From contig NZ_JACEGD010000012.1 in NCBI RefSeq assembly GCF_016031635.1, positions 62,001 to 126,000 on the forward strand: a stretch of DNA of 64,000 nt, read 5' to 3'. The notes under the pieces were generated by a model. That model saw only the letters and a list, made by a program, of their open reading frames with translations, did no database searches and had not been told where the DNA came from. This document shows positions 36,484-45,254 of this stretch, piece by piece. How positions within the stretch are numbered: the stretch's first letter is position 1; the number at the start of each line of letters is the position of its first letter. Both the position numbers and the translations under genes were made by a program. This stretch comes from Bradyrhizobium diversitatis (GTDB lineage Bacteria; Pseudomonadota; Alphaproteobacteria; Rhizobiales; Xanthobacteraceae).

Positions 36484-37167
36484 TCAGGCGTAGGCCACCC
36501 AGCCGCGGAAGGCGAAGCCGGTGTAGAACAGGGTGGGGTCGGAGAAGCCGGCCTCGCGCAGAATAGCCTCATCCTGCGCGGGCGCGAGGATCTGCAGATG
36601 GTTGCTGACGGCATCCCGCGCAGCCGCCGCCTGGTCCGGCTCGACGCCGGATGCGGCCAGGAACGCGGAATAGCGCGACAGCCACAGCGGGCGTTCCGCC
36701 TCGCCATGGGGCGCGCTCAGGTGCGCGACCACGAAAGGCGCGCGGGGCTTGAGGCGGCGGCGCACCTCAGAGGCGATGCGGCGCCGCTCTTCGACATCGA
36801 CGAAGTGCAGGGTCAAGAGGCAGGTGGCCCCGTCGAACGGTCCCTCGGGGGCATCGTCGATATAGCCTTCATGAAAGCGCGCACGAGGGGCGAGCTCTCC
36901 CAGGGTCCGCCCGGCGAGCGCCAGCATCGCCGCGGACGGGTCGACGCCGTCGAAGCTCCAGGCGGGGTGCGCTTGCGCAAAGGCCTTGAGCTCGAGGCCG
37001 CCGCCGGCGCCGAGGACGAGCACCCGCGCATCGTCGGGGACGCGTTCGGCCAGTAGAATCGCCGCCATCGACTGCATGGCCTCATAGCCCGGTACGAAGC
37101 GCCGCGGCCCCTCGGTGTATCTCGCCACGAATTGCGGATCGGAGAATGCGGCTTGAATGTCGGTCAT
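36484..37167 (-). CDS. Class I SAM-dependent methyltransferase
   Basis: A 227-residue methyltransferase. Motif I is VLVLGAGGGLELKAF, the acidic post-I is WSFDGVDPSAAML, and the motif IV region is GPFDGATCLLTLHF. The methyl acceptor is unknown; the sequence resembles tRNA-cmo5U-type methyltransferases only in broad pattern. ATG 37167 is the only sensible start. It follows the Rrf2 gene by 26 bases on the same strand, so that regulator and this enzyme form a small operon that may be autoregulated through the dyad at 37651. Confidence 0.85.
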   Translation of the reverse strand: MTDIQAAFSDPQFVARYTEGPRRFVPGYEAMQSMAAILLAERVPDDARVLVLGAGGGLELKAFAQAHPAWSFDGVDPSAAMLALAGRTLGELAPRARFHEGYIDDAPEGPFDGATCLLTLHFVDVEERRRIASEVRRRLKPRAPFVVAHLSAPHGEAERPLWLSRYSAFLAASGVEPDQAAAARDAVSNHLQILAPAQDEAILREAGFSDPTLFYTGFAFRGWVAYA

Positions 37168-37193
37168 GATGGTGTCCCCGTGAATGGAGCCGG

Positions 37194-37652
37194 TCACGCG
37201 CGATGCGCGCTGATATCGTGGATCTTTCGAGACCCGAGCCGCTTGCGCAGGTCCTCGCCCAACATCGCCAGCGTGACCTCGCCGAGCCGCGACAGCAGCA
37301 GTGCCTCGGCATCGCGAAAGGCCTGATCGAGCGCGGCATTGACGGCCTGCTCGACCAGGCAGCCCGGCGCCTCGGTCCGGTTGCCCATGGCCAGCAGCGA
37401 GGGACTGCCGAGCGCCATGTAGACGTCGCGAAGCGTCACCTTCGAGAGGTCGCAGGCAAGCCGCCAGCCGCCGCCATGCCCCTTCTCGGAGCGGACGTAA
37501 CCGAGATCGCGAAGCCCCGCCATGATGCGCCGGATCACCACGGGATTCGTGGTCATGGCTTTCGCCAGGGTCTCGGACGTGAACGGCCCGGGCTGCTGCG
37601 CCATGTGCAGCAGGACGTGGAGCACGCCGGATAAACGGGAATCGCGTTTCAT
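37194..37652 (-). CDS. Rrf2-family transcriptional regulator
   Basis: A 152-residue Rrf2 protein: [14 protein letters not shown], winged-helix [36 protein letters not shown]. Only one Cys lies in the region that carries three in iron-sulfur members (GCLVEQ), so it probably does not bind a cluster as IscR or NsrR does. ATG 37652 overlaps a perfect palindrome (37651-37671), so autoregulation is likely. The downstream methyltransferase gene is in the same unit. Confidence 0.88.
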   Translation of the reverse strand: MKRDSRLSGVLHVLLHMAQQPGPFTSETLAKAMTTNPVVIRRIMAGLRDLGYVRSEKGHGGGWRLACDLSKVTLRDVYMALGSPSLLAMGNRTEAPGCLVEQAVNAALDQAFRDAEALLLSRLGEVTLAMLGEDLRKRLGSRKIHDISAHRA

Positions 37653-37671
37653 GTAACGTCATATGTTACAT
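37651..37671. promoter_or_regulatory. Palindromic operator over the Rrf2 start codon
   Basis: ATGTAAC-N7-GTTACAT is a perfect inverted repeat with a 7-base spacer, and it begins in the Rrf2 initiation codon. Rrf2 regulators bind such dyads; the position would block both transcription and translation start. This is strong for an operator by eye. Confidence 0.65.
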
Positions 37672-37767
37672 GATAGCGTTGATGTCAAGCGCTGACCGTG
37701 CCGCGCCGGCGGACCGGTGAGGCTTGTACGCCGAGAAGGATATTGTGACGTCTTTCGCGCCAGCCCG

Positions 37768-38706
37768 CTAAAGAAGCGCCTTCGGCAACAGCATATGGAT
37801 GCCCTTGTTGCCGTCGACGAGTTGCGTGACGCGCAGATTGCCGGCCAGCGAACACAACATGTAGGCCTCGTTGCGCGTTCGGTTCGTCCGTGCGCAGACA
37901 TGCTTGACCATTTCCCGGACCGCTTGCTTGGCGGCATCGTCGAGATCCTCGTCGAGGCCGATCGACATGAGATGCGTCGCGCTCTCGGCAAAGGGCCATT
38001 TGATATCCATGTCCTTGCGCACGGTCAGGCGGAACGTCCCGGTCACGCCGGTCTCGAGCGCGGTAATGCAGACTTCGCCGTCGCCCTGCACGCCGTGGCC
38101 GTCGCCGGCGAAGAACAATGCGCCCTCGTTGAACACCGGCAGATACAGCGTCGTGCCGGCCCGCAGCTCCTTGTTGTCCATGTTGCCGCCGAACGCGCGC
38201 GGAACGGGGGAGCCGCAGCGGCCCCAACTCGGTGGCGGGGCAGTGGCGATGATGCCGAAAAAGGGAGCGAGTGGGATCTCAGTGCCCCACGGCATGATGC
38301 AGACGTCGCGCTTGCGGTCGATCCTGGGATGGATCGTTTCATAATCCGTGAACTCGTCCGGCAGCGTTCCGAGCAGAGGAAGGACCGACACGAAGCCCCA
38401 GTCCTGGCGCACCTTCACGTCGAGGATGTCGACCTGGAGCGTATCGCCGACATTGGCACCGCGCACATAGACGGGCCCGGTAATGAAATGAGGCCCCGGC
38501 CCGGGCTGCATGGTATCCAGGGCGAGCAGATAGTCTTTGGGGACCAACGACCGATCGTCCGGCAGCGTCTCCTTTCCTCCGGCCGGGAAGCTGTGCAGTG
38601 TCACGCTGTCGCCGGAATTGACCTCGAGGACAGGCGGCGTGTTGCAGTCCAAATAGCCCCACACCATGTTTTCGGGCGTGGCGGGTATCTCGTGGCGGCG
38701 CTGCAT
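37768..38706 (-). CDS. Acetamidase/formamidase family protein (copy 1)
   Basis: A 312-residue FmdA/AmdA family amidohydrolase: VWGYLDCNTPPVLEV, PGPHFITGPVYVRGANVGDTL, GTEIPLAPFFG, GGNMDNKEL, and FFAGDGHGVQGDGEVC. It releases ammonia from short amides such as formamide or acetamide. ATG 38706 follows GGAG; ATG 38736 is in frame upstream. The gene points away from the second ABC operon, whose last gene (42375-43298) is a distant homologue. A His/Asp metal pocket around GDGHGVQGDGE is seen in both, suggesting a shared mechanism. Confidence 0.88.
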   Translation of the reverse strand: MQRRHEIPATPENMVWGYLDCNTPPVLEVNSGDSVTLHSFPAGGKETLPDDRSLVPKDYLLALDTMQPGPGPHFITGPVYVRGANVGDTLQVDILDVKVRQDWGFVSVLPLLGTLPDEFTDYETIHPRIDRKRDVCIMPWGTEIPLAPFFGIIATAPPPSWGRCGSPVPRAFGGNMDNKELRAGTTLYLPVFNEGALFFAGDGHGVQGDGEVCITALETGVTGTFRLTVRKDMDIKWPFAESATHLMSIGLDEDLDDAAKQAVREMVKHVCARTNRTRNEAYMLCSLAGNLRVTQLVDGNKGIHMLLPKALL

Positions 38707-38898
38707 TGGACAACTCCAGGCGTAGCGGTTCGGCATTTTGGGCTCCAAGAGCAATCCGCCCCGGATCGCCACGGCTGCGATCGGCAAAATCGTCCTCGGA
38801 TATTCTAGGCGCCGGCAATCCTTCGGCTATACTGACCTCAGGCCCAGCGCGGGGCCGGCGTTCGAGCCTCTGCAAATGACGGGCCGATGGAGAGAACG

Positions 38899-39279
38899 AT
38901 GAGGCGATCCCGATTCACCGAGAATGAGATCATTCATCTCCTCGCCGAGGCGAGTTCCGGGGTGTCCATTGCAGAAATCTGCAAGGCCGCCGGCATCACA
39001 GAACGTACCTTCTACCGGTGGCGTCGCAACTTCGGCACGCTCGATGTTCCCGCCGTCCAGCGGATGAACGATCTGAAATCGGAGAATCTGCGTTTGCGAG
39101 GGCTGGTCGATAATCTCTTCGAACTTCTGCGCAAGGCGGATGGTGGCGTCAGGCAGGACGGGGTTCCTTTGCAGTCCGCGGCGCCGCCGCGCGAGCCGAC
39201 CCGGGCGAGCCGCATCGCGGCCGAAAAATGCGGAGGGGCCCTGACTGGCCGCTTCTCCTCGGTGCGCGTCAATCCGTAG
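38899..39279 (+). CDS. IS3-type transposase OrfA-like protein, orphan and C-terminally divergent
   Basis: A 126-residue protein. Its first 80 residues match OrfA of IS3/IS407-type elements: RRSRFTENEIIHLLAE, IAEICKAAGITERTFYRWRRNFG, and a leucine-zipper-like ENLRLRGLVDNLFELLRKA. The last 45 residues are unrelated to OrfA. No orfB, inverted repeats or target duplication were seen around it, so it is either a remnant or a recruited DNA-binding protein. ATG 38899 has GGAGAG upstream; ATG 38887 is an alternative. It lies between two formamidase-linked units, 300 bases before the ABC operon. Confidence 0.7.
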   Translation: MRRSRFTENEIIHLLAEASSGVSIAEICKAAGITERTFYRWRRNFGTLDVPAVQRMNDLKSENLRLRGLVDNLFELLRKADGGVRQDGVPLQSAAPPREPTRASRIAAEKCGGALTGRFSSVRVNP

Positions 39280-39585
39280 TCGCGTGCGGCCGTCGCGGAC
39301 GGCATGGCTATACGCTGCGCGGCCTGCAAATTTTTTATGCAGTCAAAATGTCAGAAATGACGAAAACCATTCGCGCGCGGTGCTGAATTCGGCAGCGCGA
39401 TGATGCGGCGGGCAGCAAAGCCGCGTCTTCAGGCCATGCACCGGCACTCTGCGTCAATGGCGTGACATATTGACGGGCCGCGCCAAATCGCAAGCAAATC
39501 GCGTCGCTTATTTCGGCTTGATGCGGAGCAGTCGGCGCCTAGTCTTTGGGCTGCCTGTCAGCATTTCCCTGGAGAAGTCAGCGCC
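39280..39585. other. Upstream region of the second NMT1-type ABC operon
   Basis: About 305 bases with no gene. It is A/T-richer near 39328-39380, where promoter elements may lie, and ends with GGAG before the binding-protein ATG. No terminator or riboswitch fold was identified by eye. Confidence 0.35.
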
Positions 39586-40629
39586 ATGACCGACCGTGTT
39601 CGTCCTGCTGCGTCGAGCAGCCGCGCGCTCAGCCGCCGCGCCTTTCTTGCCGCCTCGTCCGTTGTCGCCGCTGGAATCGGCGCTGCGCCGTTGCTCGGAT
39701 CCCGCATTGCCTCCGCCGCCGAGCTCAAGACCGTTCGCTTCAGCGAGGCCGTGCACAATCTGGGCTACATCAACCTCTACGTCGGCATGCATGCCGGCAT
39801 CTTCAAGAAGAACGGTCTCGACATGAAGGTGACCGCCGCCGGCGGCGACACCCAGACCTTTGCGGCGGTGCTCGGCGGCTCCGCGGATTTCGCGATTGGC
39901 GATGCGACCATGGCGCAGATCTCCCGCGAGAACGGCGGCCCCGGCGTCGTGGTCGGTACGGTTGTGCAGCGCGCGCACTATTTTGGGGTGTCCAAGACGC
40001 TCAAACCGATCACCGACCCGAAGGAGTTCAAGGGTCTCAAGATCGTCACGTCGCCCGAGCCCAACACCAATTTCAGCGTCACCAAGCGGATGCTGGAGAA
40101 AGCCGGCCTGAAGCTCGGCACCGACGCTACCATCGTTCCAGTCAATCCGGGCACCGAGATCGCGGCGATGCTGGCCGGGCAGGCCGACATGGCGGTCGCC
40201 TATCAGCCGAGCGTCGCCGCCGCGGAGGCTCAAGGCGCCAAGGTCGTGTTCGACTTCTCGAACTATGTCGGGCCGTTCTGCAATACCGGCATCATGGTGC
40301 TGCCCTCGACGCTCCAGAAGGACCCTGCCATGGTGCAGGCGCTGGTCACGTCCTTCGAGGAGGCCTCGCGCAAGACCTACGCCGATCCCGCCTTCGCCAA
40401 GGAAGTCGCCCGCAAGGAATTCCCCGATCTTCCCGGCGACGTCGTCGACAAGGCGATCGACGCCGAGCTGAAATATCTCATCCCGGCGCAATCGGTCATT
40501 ACCAAGCAGGATCAGTGGAAGAACCTGATGGACATGCAGATCTACCTCGGCAACGCCAAGGGATCAGTCCCGTTCGATCAGATCATCGACAACTCGTTTG
40601 CCGAAAAGGCGATTGCCAGCCTGAAATGA
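39586..40629 (+). CDS. ABC substrate-binding protein (NMT1/SsuA-like), Tat-exported
   Basis: A 347-residue periplasmic binding protein. Tat signal: SRRAFLAASSVVAAG, with cleavage near IASAAEL. The body has the family pattern: VHNLGYINLYVGMHAGIFKKNGLD (shown as landmarks NLGYINLYVGMHAG), GSADFAIGD, and KEFKGLKIVTS. Start is ATG 39586 with GGAG upstream. It heads an operon of binding protein, ATPase, permease and formamidase. The binding protein differs from that of the rut operon, so the ligands should differ; the amidase at the end suggests a small amide or its precursor. Confidence 0.9.
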   Translation: MTDRVRPAASSSRALSRRAFLAASSVVAAGIGAAPLLGSRIASAAELKTVRFSEAVHNLGYINLYVGMHAGIFKKNGLDMKVTAAGGDTQTFAAVLGGSADFAIGDATMAQISRENGGPGVVVGTVVQRAHYFGVSKTLKPITDPKEFKGLKIVTSPEPNTNFSVTKRMLEKAGLKLGTDATIVPVNPGTEIAAMLAGQADMAVAYQPSVAAAEAQGAKVVFDFSNYVGPFCNTGIMVLPSTLQKDPAMVQALVTSFEEASRKTYADPAFAKEVARKEFPDLPGDVVDKAIDAELKYLIPAQSVITKQDQWKNLMDMQIYLGNAKGSVPFDQIIDNSFAEKAIASLK

Positions 40630-41453
40630 GCGTTGAGGCTGCCACACACGCAAGGCCTGGCGAGGGCGAGGCCGTGAACGGCACTGCTCTCCCGCTCGTC
40701 GTCGAGCACGTCGCAAAAGGCTACGACCTCAACGGGCAGGTCGTGCCGGTGATTGCCGATCTCAGCCTCACGCTGCGCAAGGGCGAGATCGTCAGCCTTG
40801 TCGGTCCCTCCGGTTGCGGCAAGACCACATTGCTCAACACGCTCTGTGGTCTGCTGGCGCCCGATGCCGGCCGCATCCGCTGGCACGGCCGGCAGGTCGT
40901 TGGTCAGCCTCAGAACGTCGGCTACATGCTTCAGAAGGACCTCCTGTTCCCGTGGCGCACGGCGCTCGCCAACACCATGCTCGGCCTGGAGATCCGGGGC
41001 GTTCCTGCTGCCGAGGCCGAAGACCGCAGCCGGGCCATGCTCGACCAGCTTGGACTGCATGGGTTCGCAGACCACTATCCCGCGACGTTGTCGGGCGGTA
41101 TGCGGCAGCGGGTCGCGTTGGCGCGCACGCTGGTGAATGACCCGGACGTGCTGCTCCTGGACGAGCCGTTCGCCGCACTCGATTTTCAGACCAAGCTGCT
41201 CATCGAGAGTGACATGGTCAGTCTGGTCCGCAAAGGCGGGCGCTCGATGTTGCTCATCACCCATGACATTGAGGAGGCGGTTTCGATCGCGGATCGCGTC
41301 ATCGTGCTGACGCGGCGGCCGACTGCGGTGAAGGCGGCTTATGAGATCGAACTCGGCTCCGATCGCGCCGACGTCATCTCGCTGCGCGAAAACCCGGATT
41401 TCAGCCGCTACGTCCGGCGCATCTGGGCCGATCTCGACGTTGCGATCCAATGA
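40626..41453 (+). CDS. ABC transporter ATPase, NMT1/TauB/SsuB type
   Basis: A 275-residue ATPase. Walker A GPSGCGKTT, Q loop YMLQKDLLFPW, signature LSGGMRQR, Walker B LLLDEPFAALD and switch His in ITHDIEEA are all present. The ATG at 40626 overlaps the binding-protein stop by four bases (ATGA), and its own stop overlaps the permease start in the same way. It is closely similar in layout to the ATPase at 2073-2882, so the two importers are paralogous. Confidence 0.93.
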   Translation: MSVEAATHARPGEGEAVNGTALPLVVEHVAKGYDLNGQVVPVIADLSLTLRKGEIVSLVGPSGCGKTTLLNTLCGLLAPDAGRIRWHGRQVVGQPQNVGYMLQKDLLFPWRTALANTMLGLEIRGVPAAEAEDRSRAMLDQLGLHGFADHYPATLSGGMRQRVALARTLVNDPDVLLLDEPFAALDFQTKLLIESDMVSLVRKGGRSMLLITHDIEEAVSIADRVIVLTRRPTAVKAAYEIELGSDRADVISLRENPDFSRYVRRIWADLDVAIQ

Positions 41454-42301
41454 CGACGGATATCGGGACCAGCATGGTTGACGCGTCGAAGCCTGCCGGA
41501 AGCGTTCCGTCGCCGGTGGCACGTGCAAAGTGGAAGCGTTTGCGCTTCGGCATCGCCGTGCTGGCGACTCAAGTTCTCGTTCTGGCCGCTCTTCTTGTCG
41601 TCTGGGAACGCGCCACGCCGAAGGGCAGCCCGGCCGCCTTCATGTTCGGATCGCCGTCGGCGATCGCGGGTTTCCTGATTCAGATGGCACAGGACGGCAG
41701 CCTGTGGCGTGATGCAGCGGTCACCGGCATGGAGACGCTGCTCGGCTTCTTCATGGGCAACCTGGTCGGCACTCTGCTCGGCCTGTCGCTCTGGTACTCG
41801 CGTTTCGTGTCCCGGGTCGTCGAACCGTTCGTCATCGCACTCGGCTCGATCCCCATCATCGCGCTCGCACCCATCGTGATCATCTGGTTCGGCACCGGAC
41901 TGGTCTCGAAGGTTGCAATGTCGACCCTGTCGGTGGTGATCGTCGCGCTGGTGACATCCTACAAGGGAGCCGTCGGCGCCGACGGCGACCAGATCTATCT
42001 GATGAAGACCCTGGGGGCCTCGAAATTCCAGATCTTCCGGAAGCTCGTGATCCCGGCGTCGCTCACCGATATCTTCGCAGGGCTGAAGCTGACGGTCGGC
42101 TTCGCGTTGATCGGCGCCATTGTTGGCGAGTTTATGTCGTCGTCAGAGGGGCTGGGACACGCCATCTTCAAAGCCGGATCGCTCTACATCATTCCCAAGG
42201 TCTTCGCCGCGCTGGTCGTGACGATCGCGCTTGCGCTGGTTCTTACCTGGCTGGTCGGCAAGATCGAACGGCTGCTGATGCCCTGGCGCCGACAGGTATA
42301 G
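41450..42301 (+). CDS. ABC transporter permease, NMT1/TauC/SsuC type
   Basis: A 283-residue permease with about six TM helices; the EAA loop is LMKTLGASKFQIFRKLVIP, and FGTGLVSKVAMS and GFALIGAIVGEFMSS are family landmarks. ATG 41450 overlaps the ATPase stop (ATGA). The formamidase gene follows after 73 bases on the same strand. Together the four genes form one importer-plus-amidase operon. Confidence 0.93.
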   Translation: MTTDIGTSMVDASKPAGSVPSPVARAKWKRLRFGIAVLATQVLVLAALLVVWERATPKGSPAAFMFGSPSAIAGFLIQMAQDGSLWRDAAVTGMETLLGFFMGNLVGTLLGLSLWYSRFVSRVVEPFVIALGSIPIIALAPIVIIWFGTGLVSKVAMSTLSVVIVALVTSYKGAVGADGDQIYLMKTLGASKFQIFRKLVIPASLTDIFAGLKLTVGFALIGAIVGEFMSSSEGLGHAIFKAGSLYIIPKVFAALVVTIALALVLTWLVGKIERLLMPWRRQV

Positions 42302-42374
42302 TGAAGATCGTCTGCGACTCTCATCCGCTTCGCGCGTCAACCTCATCACATCCGCAAATGTCCATGGAGAGACC

Positions 42375-43298
42375 ATGTCCAAGCGCATCAGCAAGGCCGG
42401 TAACATCAAATACGCACTGTCCGGCGACGACAAGTTCATCGCTAGCGTCGAGCCCGGCGAAACCTTCGTGGTGGAATGCGCCATCAATGCCAATGACGGC
42501 ACCATCCGTCATCTCGGACAGCAATTGACCGAGGCGGACGTGACGATGCCGTTCGTCAACGGTGCCACCGGACCGATCGAGGTGCGCGGCGCAAAGCCGG
42601 GCGATATGCTGCGTCTCGACGTGGTGAACATGGAGCTCGACAAACTCGGCTTCACGGCGCTCTGGCCGGGCATTGGCATGTTTCCCGATTGGGTCAGGCG
42701 CAAGGAATTCGGCATCCAGACACGCGTCGTCGAAGTCAAGGACGGCCACGTGCATTGGAACGAGCATCTCCGCCTGCCGGTCAAGCCGATGATCGGCGTG
42801 GCCGGCGTCGCCCCTGTGCACGGAGCGGTTCTCACCGTCGACAACGGGACGCATGGCGGCAACATGGACGTCCAGGAAATCACCACGGGCAACAGCATCT
42901 TCTTCCGCGTCAACAAGGACGGCGCGCATCTCTTCCTGGGCGACTGTCACGCCATCCAGGGCGACGGCGAATGCAACGGAATGGGTGCGATCGAGATCGC
43001 GGCCAATCTCACCGTCAAGGTCTCGCTGGCCAAGGCCCCCGCGAGATTGAATCATCCGCGCATCGAGACCGCGACCCACATCTGCACGCTGGGATGCGCC
43101 CGCCCGCTCGAAGACGCGATGCGCATGGCTTTCGAGGAGATGGTCTACTGGATGGAGGACGACTGGAAGATTCCAGCGGCCGAAGGCTACATGCTGCTGG
43201 GCCAGATCGCAGAAGCCCGCTGCACGCAGGTGGTCAATCCAAAGTACACGTATATCTGCAAGGTCGAACGAAGCCTGCTCGAGCGGTACTACGGCTGA
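42375..43298 (+). CDS. Acetamidase/formamidase family protein (copy 2)
   Basis: A 307-residue FmdA/AmdA protein, diverged from copy 1 (37768-38706). Landmarks are PGETFVVECAINANDGTI, GPIEVRGAKPGDMLRLDVV, NGTHGGNMDVQEI and FLGDCHAIQGDGECNG. It ends the ABC operon, so its likely substrate is an amide brought in by that importer. ATG 42375 follows GGAGA. The GHAxQGDGE-type pocket seen in copy 1 is GDCHAIQGDGE here, so the mechanism should be kept. The two copies are 3.7 kb apart and on opposite strands. Confidence 0.88.
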   Translation: MSKRISKAGNIKYALSGDDKFIASVEPGETFVVECAINANDGTIRHLGQQLTEADVTMPFVNGATGPIEVRGAKPGDMLRLDVVNMELDKLGFTALWPGIGMFPDWVRRKEFGIQTRVVEVKDGHVHWNEHLRLPVKPMIGVAGVAPVHGAVLTVDNGTHGGNMDVQEITTGNSIFFRVNKDGAHLFLGDCHAIQGDGECNGMGAIEIAANLTVKVSLAKAPARLNHPRIETATHICTLGCARPLEDAMRMAFEEMVYWMEDDWKIPAAEGYMLLGQIAEARCTQVVNPKYTYICKVERSLLERYYG

Positions 43299-43518
43299 GC
43301 GGTCGTCAGCGGTGTGCGCACCAGTGACTGACGCTTCTAAATCGGCCCCAACAACTGCCAGGGTCAACCTAGAAGACCGAAACAAATTTTGCCTTTAATG
43401 CCGACTGCGAGCGGACATGGAGTTCGATCGCTGAGGGCCGGCCGAAGTGCGGAAATATGCCACCGGTCGCACACTGCGGTCGGCTCGAAAGGCATCCGGC
43501 GCTGCCGGCGCATCGTGT

Positions 43519-44274
43519 TCAGGGCGGCGGGAGTGCTGCCGCCTTCGCAAGCTCGTCAAGCACGGTTCTGTTGGACCGTACGAATACAATGCGGGAGACT
43601 GCGGCTATTTCTGCGTCAGGTCGGCCATCTTGACCAATGAGGATAAGTCCGGCCCCGCCATTTGCCACATTTAGAATGACTGGCTCGCCGCTCCACGTCT
43701 TGATTGGTTCCATTCCGATGATGAGAAATTCACCCATGGGTTGGTTTAGATACTGAAGCCTCAATTGTGGACCGACCTCCGCAGCCGCAAGTTCAAAACC
43801 GAATCGCTGAGCACGCGCATAGATCGAAGCCAGAGTTGCGACGTCGGTTCGGAAGCCGAGTTCGACCGCCGATACCGCGACGAGCTCCACGTCTGTTCTC
43901 GTAGAACCAACGACAAAGGCCGGTCGAGCGAGAATTTCCGCAGCCAGCCCTCCGACGCTGCAGCCTTTCTTGTCCAGCGCGCTACGGAGAGCGAGCGAGT
44001 CTGCAAAAGTCCCCAGCGCAATCGTTTTCCACGTTGGGACATCGGTGGCGGATCTGACCGGCACCTGCGGCATGCCAGCCGAAGGAGCTTTCTTGAGCGT
44101 CAAATGGTTCTGCAAGACATCTCGTGCGGTGCATTGCGCCCGGGCTTCACTCGCGAGTTGGAATATGCCCACCGCGCAGAGCATCGCGCAAACAAGACGG
44201 CGGTTGCGATGCCCCCTTGTCGAACGATCATGTCGGACGCGGCAATCAACTTCCTGATGAAGAACTAAGCCCAT
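43519..44274 (-). CDS. Exported protein of unknown function
   Basis: A protein of up to 251 residues that I do not recognise. A signal-peptide-like stretch (RRLVCAMLCAVGIFQLASEARAQC) lies about 25 residues in, so the true start may be internal; ATG 44274 is the only ATG before it. The mature part has VPTWKTIALGTFADSLALRSALDK and NVANGGAGLILIGQDG, which suggests a beta-rich secreted domain. No catalytic motif is evident. It is alone on its strand, with A/T-richer codon use than the operons upstream, consistent with an acquired region. Confidence 0.65.
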   Translation of the reverse strand: MGLVLHQEVDCRVRHDRSTRGHRNRRLVCAMLCAVGIFQLASEARAQCTARDVLQNHLTLKKAPSAGMPQVPVRSATDVPTWKTIALGTFADSLALRSALDKKGCSVGGLAAEILARPAFVVGSTRTDVELVAVSAVELGFRTDVATLASIYARAQRFGFELAAAEVGPQLRLQYLNQPMGEFLIIGMEPIKTWSGEPVILNVANGGAGLILIGQDGRPDAEIAAVSRIVFVRSNRTVLDELAKAAALPPP

Positions 44275-44401
44275 GGCAGCCTCTCTTGTGCAAGGCGCGC
44301 GCTTATCGACGATCAGAAAACTGCTTCAGTATCGTTCCGCCAGAACAGCTTCGGCCAACAACGATCACCAGGCGTAGGACAGGCTTCGTTTGAAAACGCT
44401 A

Positions 44402-44600
44402 TCATGGCCCCCGGGGGATGAAACAACGGATCTCGATCCGCGGCGCCTTGCCGAGCGTCCAATCGTACAAGCTGCCGCTTTTTGGGCTCTCGAACCAGCC
44501 ATTGAGCTCGGGGCGGCTCTGATCATGCGTGCGCCGCGAAGGACCATGCCAGCAGCACGATTACCGCCCTGATGGCGGCCATCAGAATTGTCTTCGTCAC
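44402..44600 (-). pseudogene. Frameshifted small exported protein gene
   Basis: GTG 44600, preceded by GAGGAG, opens a signal peptide (TKTILMAAIRAVIVLLAWSF, then AAHA) that runs straight into a TGA at 44523-44525. In the +1 frame the sequence continues as HDQSRPELNGWFESPKSG to a TGA at 44402. HDxxRPELNxWF is the start of the mature part of a small exported rhizobial protein family, so a frameshift at the signal cleavage site has broken the gene and the rest is short. The family identification is from memory. Confidence 0.5.
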
Positions 44601-45254
44601 TGCAATCTCCTCAAGCAAGCAAAGAGATTTGCGCCGCGACTTCCGCAATCAGAGTAGTCGAACCCCAGGGGCCCTGATGTGAAGTGCTTCACATGACGCG
44701 CCAACTCCAGAACAGCTGGGTGGCTCCTGGAATCTTGGCTGCATTGAGACGGACCGGTAACGGCGAACCGTTCGCTGAATCAAACAGGCATCGGAAGGTC
44801 TGTTGGGGGCACTTTAGGAAAGCTCAACGCGAGCAATTCCAGTCCGCTGGACCCCGTGAGGCGGACCCCAAGGGGGCGAGCCGCAGCTTCGCCGATGACC
44901 CAACAGCAGACTGACTAGTTACTGCCAGCAAAACCCAGCACGTAGGATGGGTTGAGCCCTTGCCAAACCCATCATGTTTGCCACAGGCGGGGAATTGATG
45001 GGTTTCGCTGGCATCTACCCATCCTACCAGCCTCTCTAGTGTCCGTGCGGATTGCCACTTCCAGTATCCGTCTGACAACCGACGCTCGAATGGTCATGCG
45101 ATTGGACGGCCCAGGGCCAATAGCAGTCATAAAGACGTGCACAGCCGGCGATGGCTCCGCGCCGTCGGTGCGCCAGCCGTTTTGCGACGAGTTTCTCGGA
45201 GCCATTGTCCCAATACCGGAGGATTTGGCTGCCCACCATTGGTAGATATTTGAC
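44601..45254. other. Intergenic region without a supported gene
   Basis: About 650 bases upstream of the broken exported-protein gene. It holds the palindromic repeat at 44942-45027. Other short open frames lack ribosome sites and family landmarks. The base composition is lower in GC than the flanking operons. Confidence 0.4.
44942..45027. repeat. Palindromic repeat, family with GTAGGATGGGT ends
   Basis: Terminal arms GTAGGATGGGT (44942) and ACCCATCCTAC (ending 45027) bracket a centre with CCCATCATG and GATGGGTTTCG. A shorter, decayed member of the same family is at 48060-48130. The elements are non-coding and widely scattered in Bradyrhizobium relatives. Confidence 0.75.

Noticed and set aside
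39546..40625. Upstream extension of the ATPase frame through the whole binding-protein gene
   Set aside because: The first 360 codons are a shadow of the binding-protein gene; the ATG at 40626, overlapping its stop, is the natural ATPase start.
44280..45254. Search for a toxin-antitoxin pair or CRISPR array in the repeat-rich zone
   Set aside because: Repeats here are isolated palindromes without regular spacing or spacers, and no antitoxin-like gene was found.
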